The notes under the pieces are model-generated. The model saw only the letters and a program-made list of their open reading frames with translations, did not search any database and was not told the origin of the DNA. Below are positions 1 to 10,300 of a stretch of 64,000 bases of DNA, piece after piece (the stretch's first letter is position 1; each line of letters begins with the position of its first letter). The translations under genes and the position numbers were made by a program. The stretch spans positions 40,037,117-40,101,116 of the forward strand of contig OX638135.1 in the NCBI GenBank assembly GCA_951804985.1, in the 5' to 3' direction. Source of the stretch: Dryomyza anilis (lineage: Eukaryota > Arthropoda > Insecta > Diptera > Dryomyzidae).

Positions 1-116
1 GGAGGTCATGCTGATCAAGAATATATATACTTTTCCATACCGGAGATGCTTCCTTCTGGGTGTTACAAACGGCGTACCAAACTGAATATACCCTTTCACT
101 CTTAGTGTAGGGTATA
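1..116 (-). mobile_element. DINE-1: DINE-1/HINE element, 5'-end fragment
   Basis: The left part is cut by the window edge. The sequence ends in the palindromic module TATACCC...GGGTATA (about 88-116) that marks the 5' end of DINE-1 elements, so the element reads on the minus strand. It is the first half of a DINE-spacer-DINE arrangement that recurs at 3782-4647. Non-coding and non-autonomous; family knowledge says these elements are mobilised by Helentrons. Confidence 0.8.
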
Positions 117-143
117 AAAATAAATAAAGAAGAGTTGACTATA
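117..143. other. Spacer between tandem DINE-1 copies
   Basis: A 27-bp sequence between two head-to-tail DINE-1 copies. By eye it recurs identically at 3848-3874 in the same context. A shared spacer means the two DINE pairs are copies of one ancestral arrangement and not independent insertions. Confidence 0.7.
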
Positions 144-854
144 AACCAGTTGGGAAGGTTAGATCACATGGGAAATTTTAAAGTAGGTGTAATTATGATA
201 GTTAGGATTATCAAAATTATAGTCGGTCTAAGCCGACTATAAATACCCTACACATATGTGTGGTTACCATTCAAAGTGATATATAGGTCACCAGGGTATA
301 CGAATCCTGAAAATAACTACAAACATTCAATCGCTGAAGAATTTCCATTCATTTGATACCCATATTTACAAATGGGTATGTGTACCGAAATTCGATTTTT
401 TTTTTTTGTGAACCACAAGTCTTTTCGCCGGAAAACATTATTATCATGTATTTGAGCATGATATCAATATATATTTGACCAACAAAGTTTACCTAAGCAC
501 GTATACATAAAAATTGATCTTTATATGTACATTTTATATGAGGTATTTGAACATAAGTGGTCGGATCATAGGTCACAATAAACCGATCTTGCCAATTTTT
601 TCGCACATACAGCGTAGGTATATTAGTAATCTAAGTTATAAGTTTCATTTATCTAGCTCTTCAATTTTAAAAGTAGTAGGGATTTCAACAGACAGACGGA
701 CAGACAGACAGACTGACTGACTGACGGACAGACAGACAGACGGACAGACGGACAGACAGACGGACAGACGGACATCGCTAAATCGACTCAGGAGGTCATG
801 CTGATCAAGAATATATATACATTTCCATACCGGAGATGCTTCCTTCTGGGTGTT
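144..854 (-). mobile_element. DINE-1: DINE-1/HINE element, 5'-truncated
   Basis: Starts with the family 3' end (AACCAGTTGGGAAGG), followed by the 3' stem-loop with arms TATAGTCGG and CCGACTATA, conserved core, (GACA/GACG)n microsatellite at about 690-770, and the GCTAAATCGACTCAGGAGG block. It stops at about 854 before the palindromic 5' end. The apparent ORF at 514-720 is the conserved core read through and recurs in every copy; it is not considered a gene. Confidence 0.85.
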
Positions 855-1816
855 AAAATTATGCACTCATAAACATTATGCACTAGTTCCAGTTACGTCG
901 TTGACGTTATGTTAAGTTAACATGCATCTGTTATTGTGCTTTTTAGATTTGAACTTTATGACTTTCTTAAATACATAAAAAAATGTTTCTGATTCACAAC
1001 AGTACCACCGAAACCAAACTCCGTCGCTTCACTGATAGCGCTGCCGCTTTTTTTTCACTTTTACTCTTTGCTCACTGATTATTTTATTTTCACTGTTTAA
1101 TTGTTTTCTTTATGTCATTTTTTTTTTGTTTGTCTCACTGTTTTAATGTTGCGATTTACTATATTTTTCCCACTTTTTAAATTGTTTCTCTCGCTGTTCT
1201 TTTCTCTTTTTTTTTTCCCTCTTCGGCTCGTTTTAGCGACGCTCGCTACCGTCTTTTCTTTTCACTGTCTTGTTTATTTTTCAATGATAATTTTCACTGC
1301 GTTTTCTTTCACTGGGGCTTTATTTCTTGTTCTCTTCATGTTTCTTTCTTTTTTTATATCAGGGGCTCACTTGGTTTTTCTTTGCGATTCAATGTATTTT
1401 TTTTTGTTCATGCGCTGCGCACCATGCGATCGTGCGACGGTGGTTCAATGTATTTATTAATGTTTCTAGTCACTGTTCTCTGTTCCACTTTACTTTATGT
1501 TTCAATGTTTTTGCGCAATTTATTTACCACCGTATGTTTTTATGCTTTAATGTTCCTCGTCAATTCTTATTGTTTTATTTTCTTGCACTTTCGGTTCTGT
1601 GTGTGTTCTTTGGTTTCGTATGTTTTCCGCATGTGGCGTATATTTTTTTTTTTGGTTTGTTCAGCGTTTTGTGCACCAGCGATTTTAGTTTTAATTATCT
1701 ATTAACCGAGCGCAAATAAAGTTTTGTGCAAATTTTTATTTTTCCGTGTACTTCAGGTTCCCTGCTCGGGCGCCATGGACTTTTTAACACAATTTGATAA
1801 TATTGATACATACATA
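855..1816. other. T-rich stretch, possible LTR-retroelement leader with a primer-binding-like site
   Basis: Strongly T-rich on +, so A-rich on the minus strand, with many short CACTGTT-type motifs. At 1758-1775 the minus strand reads TGGCGCCCGAGCAGGGAA, close to a primer-binding site complementary to a tRNA-Lys 3' end. An A-rich minus-strand leader downstream of such a site resembles the 5' UTR of an LTR retroelement, but no LTR or gag is attached, so this is tentative. Overlapping ORFs at 1101-1719 are homopolymer-driven and not accepted. Confidence 0.3.
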
Positions 1817-1936
1817 TTGTTGCGAAAAGAGGTAATTAGCCCCACTGTGCAAGCATTCAACAATAATAAATGAGACGCATGACAATTCAGAGCACTAAGC
1901 AAGAGACGGAAGATCATTCAGCGTACTGAGAAATAA
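1817..1936 (+). mobile_element. Fragment of a gypsy-type LTR (5' part of U3)
   Basis: Begins TTGTTGCGAAAAGAGG and runs through GAGACGCATGACAATTCAG and GACGGAAGATCATTCAGCG. These match in order the start of the LTRs at 24136-24530 and 29180-29710 (minus strand there). Diverged and cut off where a TA-rich stretch starts. Same family as the fragment at 14268-14732. Confidence 0.7.
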
Positions 1937-1937
1937 A

Positions 1938-1945
<8 letters not shown>

Positions 1946-1999
<54 letters not shown>
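1946..1999. repeat. (TA)n microsatellite
   Basis: Uninterrupted TA dinucleotides leading into TAATAATAAT. With the TA tract at 2308-2378 it brackets the SINE, so the SINE appears to sit inside one TA array. Confidence 0.9.
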
Positions 2000-2002
<3 letters not shown>

Positions 2003-2304
2003 ATAATAATAGTTTGGCGCTACAGTCCTGTATAGAACTTCGCCCGAGCTCTCTCACCATTTTGAGCTGTGCGTGTTATATTTGTACTCAAAGTGATGGG
2101 ACCTACAGTTTATTGCCGAATCAGAACGGCGGGTGAGAGCTTTTTCATAGGCAATGGTTTTACTCTCGTAGGTTTGCCATTTACTGACGAGAGGTAGCGC
2201 GGTATAGAAAAATGTTTCTATGAAAAGATGTTGTTAGCCCCCAGGCTTGAACCGGTGACCTTTCGGCTCGCAGTCCAACGCACTAACCACTGAGCTACCG
2301 CGGC

Positions 2305-2306
<2 letters not shown>
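1998..2306 (-). mobile_element. tRNA-derived SINE
   Basis: On the minus strand the element begins at about 2306 with a tRNA-like head. It has a polymerase III A-box-like TAGCTCAGTGGTTAG and a B-box GGTTCAAGCC (about 2235-2305). A tRNA-unrelated body of about 230 bp follows, ending in GTAGCGCCAAACTATTATTATT (shown in parts: GTAGCGCCAAAC then TATTATTATT). Internal pol III promoter, unrelated body and short-repeat tail are the usual SINE layout. The anticodon stem pairs poorly, so it is not a working tRNA gene. Flanked on both sides by TA arrays. Confidence 0.8.

Positions 2307-2307
<1 letters not shown>

Positions 2308-2378
<71 letters not shown>
2308..2378. repeat. (TA)n microsatellite
   Basis: TA dinucleotides following the SINE head; probably the other half of the array the SINE inserted into. 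Confidence 0.9.
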
Positions 2379-2385
<7 letters not shown>

Positions 2386-2728
2386 TAAGTATTAGGGACT
2401 CGCCGGTTTTGGTCCTAATTTTAATACATAAATTAAATTAAAAAAAAAATAAAAATAAGTGTAGAAAATGAAAAATATATAAAATCAAACTTTTTTAAGT
2501 AGAAATAAAAAGTAACGAAAATAAAAATTTTATACAATTGTAAATTAAAAAAAAAGACTAAACAAAAACCCTGAAACTAAAAAAATTTAGTGAAATTTTA
2601 AAATCTTAAAACAACAAAAAAAAATGTTAAAAATATAATATATTATCAAAAATTGAGAAATGAGAAAACTTAAAATGAAAAATAAACTATAACTTTCAAC
2701 CAAATTTAATTAAGTTAAACTAAATAGC
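2379..2728. other. AT-rich intergenic sequence
   Basis: A-rich, low-complexity sequence between the TA array and a DINE-1 copy. No ORF, RNA gene or structured repeat seen. Confidence 0.6.
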
Positions 2729-3847
2729 AACCAGTTGGGAAGGTTAGATCACATGGGAAATTTTAAAGTAGGTGTAATTATGATAGTTAGGATTATCAAT
2801 ACCCTACACATATGTGTGGTTACCATTCAAAGTGATATATAGGTCACCAGGGTATACAAATCCTGAAAATAACTACAAACATTCAATCGCTGAAGAATTT
2901 CCATTCATTTGATACCCATATTTACAAATGGGTAGGTGTACCGAATTTCGATTTTTTTTTTGTGAACCACAAGTCTTTTCGCCGGAAAACATTATTATCA
3001 TGTATTTGAGCATGATATCAATATATATTTGACCAAAAAAGTTTATCTAAGCACGTATACATAAAAATTGATCTTTATATGTACATTTTATATGAGGTAT
3101 TTGAACATAAGTGGTCGGATCATAGGTCACAATGGACCGATCTCGCCAATTTTTTCGCACATACAGCGTAGGTATATTAGTAATCTAAGTTATAAGTTTC
3201 ATTTATCTAGCTCTTCAATTTTAAAAGTAGTAGGGATTTCAACAGACAGTGAGTCATAGGGGAAGTAGCCTGAGGCGACAATCAGATGTTTCCATCCACT
3301 ATCGCTTTCATAGCTCACTTTGGCTGCCACCAGGTCTTGCCCACAGAATTGGGTTAACTTGGTGACAGCAAAGTGTTTCGATACTATAAGACAGCTTCTA
3401 GGCCTTGCGGCTTGCTCATCGTATAGTATGGTTTCACCACGTAGTTCACTAAGACCACAGATGCGTTTGTTATACACCCATGGTTATTGAATAGCTGTGA
3501 TGTGAGGTAATGTATGCAACATGGAGAGCCGCTTACCTTGTATAGCGGTAGCAGCTTTAGAATGTTGCAGATTTATCTGAGTAAATATCATGACAGGATA
3601 ATTAACTCGTTTCTCATCATATGCCTATTCATTTGGAATTGATTCGGAATTTGTTCCGTCCAAAGAATATGTTTAGATGGTTGTCGTACTTAGATAGCAT
3701 GACATCTAACGACTTCTGGTCTAAGCCAACAACCAGGGTTGAGCCCTCCTTGTCCTCCGGACCTCGCTCTGGTTTATGGCTTCCTTCTGGGTGTTACAAA
3801 CGGCGTACCAAACTGAATATACCCTTTCACTCTTAGTGTAGGGTATA
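2729..3847 (-). mobile_element. DINE-1: DINE-1/HINE element interrupted by a LINE segment
   Basis: DINE-1 sequence from the family 3' end (2729) to the start of the microsatellite (3247), then the 5' end from the TTCCTTCTGGG block to GGGTATA (3782-3847). The roughly 140 bp normally between these points is missing and replaced by 534 bp of inverted LINE sequence (3248-3781). The 3' stem-loop present in other copies is also missing here (around 2797-2800). Confidence 0.8.
3248..3781 (-). mobile_element. Inverted copy of LOA-like LINE segment (ORF1 end to ORF2 start)
   Basis: Reverse complement of 7181-7714 of the downstream LINE, position for position (x pairs with 10962 minus x), with no mismatch or gap noticed by eye. 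It carries the same nonsense codon that interrupts ORF2 at 7476-7478. Both edges fall inside DINE-1 sequence and share 2-3 bp with it. It has no LINE 3' end, poly(A) or target duplication, so it did not arrive by normal retrotransposition. Confidence 0.85.
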
Positions 3848-3874
3848 AAAATAAATAAAGAAGAGTTGACTATA
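3848..3874. other. Spacer between tandem DINE-1 copies (second occurrence)
   Basis: Same 27-bp spacer as at 117-143, again between a DINE-1 5' end and the 3' end of the next copy. Confidence 0.7.
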
Positions 3875-4647
3875 AACCAGTTGGGAAGGTTAGATCACAT
3901 GGGAAATTTTAAAGTAGGTGTAATTATGATAGTTAGGATTATCAAAATTATAGTCGGTCTAAGCCGACTATAAATACCCTACACATATGTGTGGTTACCA
4001 TTCAAAGTGATATATAGGTCACCAGGGTATACGAATCCTGAAAGTAACTACAAACATTCAATCGCTGAAGAATTTCCATTCATTTGATACCCATATTTAC
4101 AAATGGGTATGTGTACCGAAATTCGATTTTTTTTTTGTGAACCACAAGTCTTTTCGCCGGAAAACATTATTATGATGTATTTGAGCATGATATCAATATA
4201 TATTTGACCAAAAAAGTTTACCTAAGCACGTATACATAAAAATTGATCTTTATATGTACATTTTATATGAGGTATTTGAACATAAGTGGTCGGATCATAG
4301 GTCACAATGGACCGATCTTGCCAATTTTTTCGCACATACAGCGTAGGTATATTATTAATCTAAGTTATAAGTTTCATTTATCTAGCTCTTCAATTTTAAA
4401 AGTAGTAGGGATTTCAACAGACAGACGGACAGACTGACGGACGGACGGACGGACGGACGGACAGACAGACAGACAGACAGACGGACACACGGACAGACAG
4501 ACGGACAGACGGACATCGCTAAATCGACTCAGGAGGTCATGCTGATCAAGAATATATATACTTTTCCATACCGGAGATGCTTCTTTTTGGGTGTTACAAA
4601 CGACGTACCAAACTGAATATACCCTTTCACTCTTAGTGTAGGGTATA
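3875..4647 (-). mobile_element. DINE-1: DINE-1/HINE element, near full length
   Basis: Complete order of blocks: 3' end AACCAGTTGGGAAGG, 3' stem-loop (about 3952-3975), core, microsatellite (about 4418-4512, mixed GACA/GACG/ACGG units), CGCTAAATCGACTCAGGAGG block, palindromic 5' end (about 4616-4647). It abuts Polinton-derived sequence at 4648. Confidence 0.88.
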
Positions 4648-5105
4648 AAAACAAGAGAGATAAAAGTTTAAAATTAATAACTGAAAAATTAGACATTCAA
4701 GAAGGTATAAATGAAAACCCTGAATTGGTTGGCGTAAAAAGCAGTATTAATAGACACTTTGTTTCGGAGAATACAATACTTAAAATGTTAGATTTTATAT
4801 CGAATTCATATGAAAAATTTAAATAACATACAAATAATAAATTAGGATCTAGCGAGCTACAAAACCTAGTGTTTGTGTACACAGACATGTAGATCAAAAA
4901 ATAAAATGAATAAAAGTATTTCCATGTTTAAATGAAATAAATTATATTCCCTTTAAAAATATTGAATATTATCCATTGGAATCTTCAAATATAAATTATA
5001 TTTCTATAATGATACGAGATGATGAAGGAAAGAAAATAAATATTATGTCCTATGAATTCCCCGTTTACTGCACGTTACATTTTCGTAATATAAAAGAAGT
5101 CCCAT
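4648..5105 (+). pseudogene. Polinton penton-like minor capsid protein, C-terminal remnant
   Basis: No intact ORF, but the frame ending at the TAA at 5104-5106 reads ...YISIMIRDDEGKKIN, then a short strand pattern ending VYCTLHFRNIKEVP. This matches what I know of the C-terminus of Polinton/Maverick minor capsid (penton-like) proteins, which end in an IRDD...VTLHFR pattern. The 5' part (4690-4830) is full of stops. Position immediately before the pVI-like and major capsid remnants supports the call, as these structural genes are neighbours in Polintons. The upstream part is lost at the DINE-1 junction. Confidence 0.6.
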
Positions 5106-5113
5106 AAGTTGTA

Positions 5114-5534
5114 ATGATATCATTATTGTATTCTGAGTACTATCTTAATCAATCTGGATCAAATTTAGATAATATAGGAGATATATACCATTCACCTAGA
5201 ATTGTTCAATATGGTCGTGGAATTGGTTAAATTTTTTCGGCCTTGTATACACAACTAAAACCTCTAATGAAAACTGGATGAAATGCTTTAACAAAATCAT
5301 TCACTCGAAAAAATCAGTTTTGGAAGAGTTAGGTACTAAACCTATAAAAACAATATTAACTGAAAAGGGTGAAAAAACTGTTCGAAATTTAATAGAAAAA
5401 GTTATTAACAAAATTAGAAATATACAAGATGGAAATGGAAATCGTATAAAATTCAAGCGCTAAAAGAAAAAAGATCATATGAAACTACATGTTCTAGAAG
5501 AAGGAAGTTTACAGATATATTTGGCAACTGTTAA
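5114..5534 (+). pseudogene. Polinton pVI-like small basic virion protein (broken)
   Basis: From the ATG at 5114 the frame reads SEYYLNQSGSNLDN and then YGRGIG, followed by an in-frame TAA and a hydrophobic segment. This is the N-terminal pattern of Polinton proteins related to the adenovirus pVI/pX precursor (GxGxGxxFxxLFxxxxPL...). A frameshift near 5275 leads to a lysine-rich stretch (5278-5463), and a further frame change gives an arginine-rich tail ending at TAA 5532-5534. In the family this protein links capsid and DNA or disrupts membranes; here it cannot be made. It lies between penton-like and major capsid remnants, the expected order. Confidence 0.65.
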
Positions 5535-5841
5535 TTTATTTATGATGGCAGGATTTATTGAATGTATGAAAAGTGAATTAGATCTGTTTGAGTCACCTCC
5601 CGTACAAACTAGCATAATTAAAACAGAGGAGGTATCATATAGTCCAATAGCAACCATCGACAACTCTACTAAATACAATACATATCATGATCTAAGTAGT
5701 GTTTATTTACGATTTATTGTAGAAATGAATGGAAGTGGAGGAGTTATAAACAATTTACGTCATTCATTATTTCGGAGCTGAAGTGTTCATTTAAATAATA
5801 GAAATGTATCTCAATCTGTTAATAATTATCACTATAGATCT

Positions 5842-5850
5842 TATACTAAA
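5842..5850 (+). repeat. Target-site duplication of the LOA-like LINE (left)
   Basis: TATACTAAA at the left LINE edge, repeated exactly at 11093-11101 on the right. It shows the LINE inserted into the Polinton capsid gene by target-primed reverse transcription. Confidence 0.85.
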
Positions 5851-6057
5851 ACCCCCACGTGGTGGTTACCTTGACGTGGTGTGGGGGCTTAAGTTACAAT
5901 GACTCAATAAGGCTAAGCTGACGGAAACTTTTTTTTTTAAGTTTCTGGTAGGGTCACCCTTGTCAGACAGGCTTGTGATGAGTAATGAACTAAATACTAT
6001 TATAGTCTTTTTTATTGGTGGGGTGGCAGACTCTAAAGAAACCCCTATACCACCGCG

Positions 6058-7333
6058 ATGGGTCAACATAAAGATTTAACTACTCCAGGTGGTACCCACA
6101 AAAGTGTCAATCCACCCGCTTTGGCGGCTGAGGCAAGGATTCTGGAGGCCTCAATCCACGCAACCAACTCTGGTACGATGAACCTCTCTGCTCCTGTAGC
6201 AGGGGGTTCATCGTGCCCCTCCATCTCCCAAATTTATGAGACAGCTAGGAATCTAGAGGAGGATAACGACAACGCAGCGGTTCCCATACAAGTAGAGGAA
6301 AGTGTCGGTTCGGCTATGCCTACGACTAATCCTCCACTGTATGGCTGCTCGACAGTGTTGTTTCCTCTCAGGGCTCCTTTCTGTCACGTATTTGGAAACA
6401 TGGATCGATCGAAGGAAAGTGGTGTCTTACCAGCATCTAATCCTAGAGAGACCGACGCCCAACTGGAAGCTAAACTTCTATTGGAGACCGGACCCGGATC
6501 TCTGAATACAGAGGTCAGGCTGTCCGATGCCCAGGTGAGTAGGAGAAGGAAGAATAAAGCGAAAGATCGCAAAGAGGCTGAAAAGGCTAAAGGCGACGCT
6601 GGAGCTTTCTCTTCCCCAGCTACCACAGCAAAACGCGATAGATCGGTGGAGGTTACTCCGACTGAAGCCGATCCTTCCGCTGCTGCTGTTGTGGCTGCCA
6701 ATGCACCTGAGAAACGCAATGGCAAGAAGTTTAAAACCTTCATTGCTGCTGCGAAACCCCGTAACTCCCAGAACTCGACAGTTTCCAGTGATATTGCTTC
6801 CACAAGCAAGAGCACTGGTGCTTCATGTTCCGGATCGGCTGCGGATGAACTGCCTTCAACATCCACTGGCAGAGGTAGGCAGTATCATATCGTGATGCTG
6901 CTCGCAAAGCTCTTCCGGTTGCGATTATTGGCAAATTGGGGAAGGAGCAAAAGATGAATGATGCAGAAGTAAAACACTGCACCGATCATCATTGGATTGC
7001 CACAGCCGTTGCTAAAATCCCCCCTTGGGCAAATCGCGCTTCGCTGTTTTCAGCGGAGACGAACCCAAACGCAGGCGAGCAATATGCTGGATACCTGGTC
7101 CAATCAGGAAAACAGCGGAAGTGTTTGCCTGCCTACGTGCTCAGAACCAGGGCATCGAAACGAACGGATGGAAAATCTATAGCCATAAACCAGAGCGAGG
7201 TCCGGAGGACAAGGAGGGCTCAACCCTGGTTGTTGGCTTAGACCAGAAGTCGTTAGATGTCATGCTATCTAAGTACGACAACCATCTAAACATATTCTTT
7301 GGACGGAACAAATTCCGAATCAATTCCAAATGA
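6058..7333 (+). pseudogene. LINE ORF1 (gag-like nucleic-acid-binding protein), frameshifted
   Basis: The ATG at 6058 opens a 299-codon frame with a low-complexity Ser/Ala/Thr-rich N-terminus and a basic segment around codons 160-180 (RRRKNKAKDRKE). Two frame changes follow (near 6950 and 7030-7090). The last frame contains a WIPGP...LRAQNQGIETNGWKI pattern and VVGLDQKSL..., resembling the C-terminal domain (DUF4780-type) of insect LINE ORF1 proteins. It ends at TGA 7331-7333, 37 bp before ORF2. The family role is RNA binding and chaperoning of the LINE RNA. The long antisense frame at 6384-6866 is a shadow. Confidence 0.7.
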
Positions 7334-7370
7334 ATAGGCATATGATGAGAAACGAGTTAATTATCCTGTC

Positions 7371-10300
7371 ATGATATTTACTCAGATAAATCTGCAACAT
7401 TCTAAAGCTGCTACCGCTATACAAGGTAAGCGGCTCTCCATGTTGCATACATTACCTCACATCACAGCTATTCAATAACCATGGGTGTATAACAAACGCA
7501 TCTGTGGTCTTAGTGAACTACGTGGTGAAACCATACTATACGATGAGCAAGCCGCAAGGCCTAGAAGCTGTCTTATAGTATCGAAACACTTTGCTGTCAC
7601 CAAGTTAACCCAATTCTGTGGGCAAGACCTGGTGGCAGCCAAAGTGAGCTATGAAAGCGATAGTGGATGGAAACATCTGATTGTCGCCTCAGGCTACTTC
7701 CCCTATGACTCACTACTGCCTCCTCCGCCAAAGGCAATTGTTGAGCTCATAGCGTACTGTGATCTCAAGGAGACCGGCCTTATTCTTTGCTGTGACGCTA
7801 ATGCTCAACACACTGTGTGGGGCAGCGGTAAATGCAACGCGCGAGGTACCAGACTCCTTGACTTCATCATGACCTCCAATCTGAACATTCACAACACTGG
7901 TAATAAACACACTTTTGTGACTGCTAGAAGACAGGAAGTGATTGACCTTACTTTGTCTAACTGTACACTGAGAGAGTCAATCTTTAACTGGAAGGTTCTT
8001 AAAGAAGATTCTTTATCGGACCACAGGTATATCGAGTTTCATACTGACCGAGAGGTGCTGCCCTCTATGATGGTAAGAAACCTTAGAAAAACGAAGTGGG
8101 CACGCTTCAGACATGAACTTGAGAATTCCCTCAATATCCCTGTCAGAATTCGTACCAAAGAAAGTATTGAGACGTCCGTTCAAGTTATGAACGATGTCAT
8201 AAATTCTAGTTTTGTACGAACATGTCCGGTACGAAAAACGTTATCTAGACCTCCCGTTCCTTGGTGGAACGCTTGTCTTGAAACCTTGCGCAAGGATTCC
8301 AGAAAGCTTCTAAATAGGGCCCTAAGGAGCAACATAGACTCTGACTGGTTTCTTTATCGAGCTAAGCAGAATGAGTATAAGAAACGAATTCGTAAATCGA
8401 AAAGTGTTTCCTATAAAGACTTCTGCAGTAGCATCGAATCCTGCAGTGAGACTAGCAGATTGGTCAAGATTCTTAAAAGAGACCGAACTGCTCGACTGGA
8501 CTCACTGCGGAGACCTGATGGCTCGTTTACTGAGTCTAAGACAGAGGCACTCAGTGTCCTAGTTGAGACTCACTTTCCGGGAAATCAAATCCACATAGAG
8601 CCACTTTGTAATCCCAGCACTGGGGACTGCAATAACAACTCTAATGTGACAAAACATGACTGGCAGGTTGCCAGATTGGTTGTGTACGATGAAGCTATCC
8701 AATACGCAGTGGCCTCTTTTGATGGCTTAAAGTCACCTGGACCGGATGGCATCTACCCAGTCATGCTACAGGAAGGTATAACCCAATTGCTACCATGCCT
8801 AAAGAAGATCTTTAGAGCAAGTCTTGCATGGGCATACATTCCGACATCCTGGCGTTTAGTTAAAGTAGCCTTCATTCCTAAAGTTGGAAGAGAAGACTAT
8901 TCCATAGCCAAGAGCTTCAGACCCATTAGTATGATGTCCTTCATACTAAAGTGTCTAGAAAGACTAGTTGAGCTGCACATCAGAAAAACATCGCTGTCAA
9001 GGTACCCACTATCATCAAGACAAAATGCCTACCAACGTGGAAAATCCTGTGAAACAGCATTGCAACATCTGGTTGGCCGGATCGAGCATGCTTTTCAGAG
9101 GAAGATGTACGTGATGGGCATATTTGTTGACATCGAGGGTGCTTTTGATAATGCGACTTTTGATGGAATGTGTGACGCAGCTAGAAGGCATGGAATAGAT
9201 GAAACATTGGTCAAATGGCTAAGGTCAATGCTAATGATTAGGACCATCACTTCTCAGGCGGAGTGCGGTCAGTATATTATGGCAGGGGTGAATAGAGGTT
9301 GTCCTCAAGGAGGCGTTCTCTCTCCCCTGCTCTGGTGTATGCTGGTTGACTCTCTAGTCAACGATCTCGATGGACCAGGTGTCTATTCCCAGGCCTATGC
9401 AGATGATGTTGCCATTCTTGCCACATGAGGTCTGTGTTAAAACACAAAACTCGTTGAACCGAATTGACAGCTGGTATACTGCAAACGGACTTTCCGTCAA
9501 CTCTCACAAAACAGGGATTGTTCTCTTCACTAGGAAAAGAATAATGACAGGATTATCTCTACCAGTACTTAAGGGTGTCACTATTCCTCTGTCTAACGAA
9601 GTAAAATATCTGGGCTTAACTCTAGATAGTAAACTACTTTGGACAAAACATGTTGAAAATAAAATTTCGCGAGCATTGAATGCCTTCTGGCAATGCAGAG
9701 GAATTTTTGGGAAGACATGGGGACTATAGCCGAGCAAAACCTTATGGATTTACACGGCAATGATAAGACCGATGATATCATATGCATCGGTAGTCTGGTG
9801 GAACAAGCTGTCGCGAAAATGCGTGACAACTAGTCTTGCCAAGATTCAGAGAAAAGTGTGTCTGGGTGTTACAGGTGCCTTACACCTGGTCCAGCACTGA
9901 ATGCAATCTTAAACCTACCACCACTTGACATCTCCATCAGAGGCGACGCCATGAAAGGCTGCTGGAGACTAAAACGAGGTGGTGTCTGGTTTTATGTTCC
10001 CTGGAATATCTCTGACATTGCACTTGACACTCCATTAGACACCTGTCTACTGGAGATGCCCTCTGATGCAATGATATCAGAAATATTACCAAGACGATAT
10101 TTTGAGGTCTGCCAACCTGACATTCAAGACTGGCTAACGCCTGACTGTGAGCCAGGTAGAGGGTCACACCGCATTTTCACAGACGGCTCCAGAACCGATC
10201 AGGGATCTGGTGCTGGAGTGTTTGTGGAACCGGATGACCGCAGACTTCACTTCGCCTTAGGCGACAATACCTCGGTATTTCAAGCCGAAGTCTATGCTAT

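Noticed and set aside
514..720. ORF beginning MIFICTFYMRYLNISG, recurring near 3068, 4243, 16350, 39378 and 62794
   Set aside because: It is the conserved core of DINE-1, present because the element is repeated. It ends in microsatellite and is broken differently in each copy; no evidence of translation.
1101..1719. Three overlapping Phe/Leu/Cys-rich ORFs
   Set aside because: They come from a T-rich low-complexity stretch; no domain, no codon structure, and all three frames are open together.
2235..2306. Possible tRNA gene on the minus strand
   Set aside because: The anticodon stem pairs poorly and the tRNA-like part is fused to a SINE body.
6384..6866. 160-codon antisense ORF
   Set aside because: Shadow of LINE ORF1 on the other strand.
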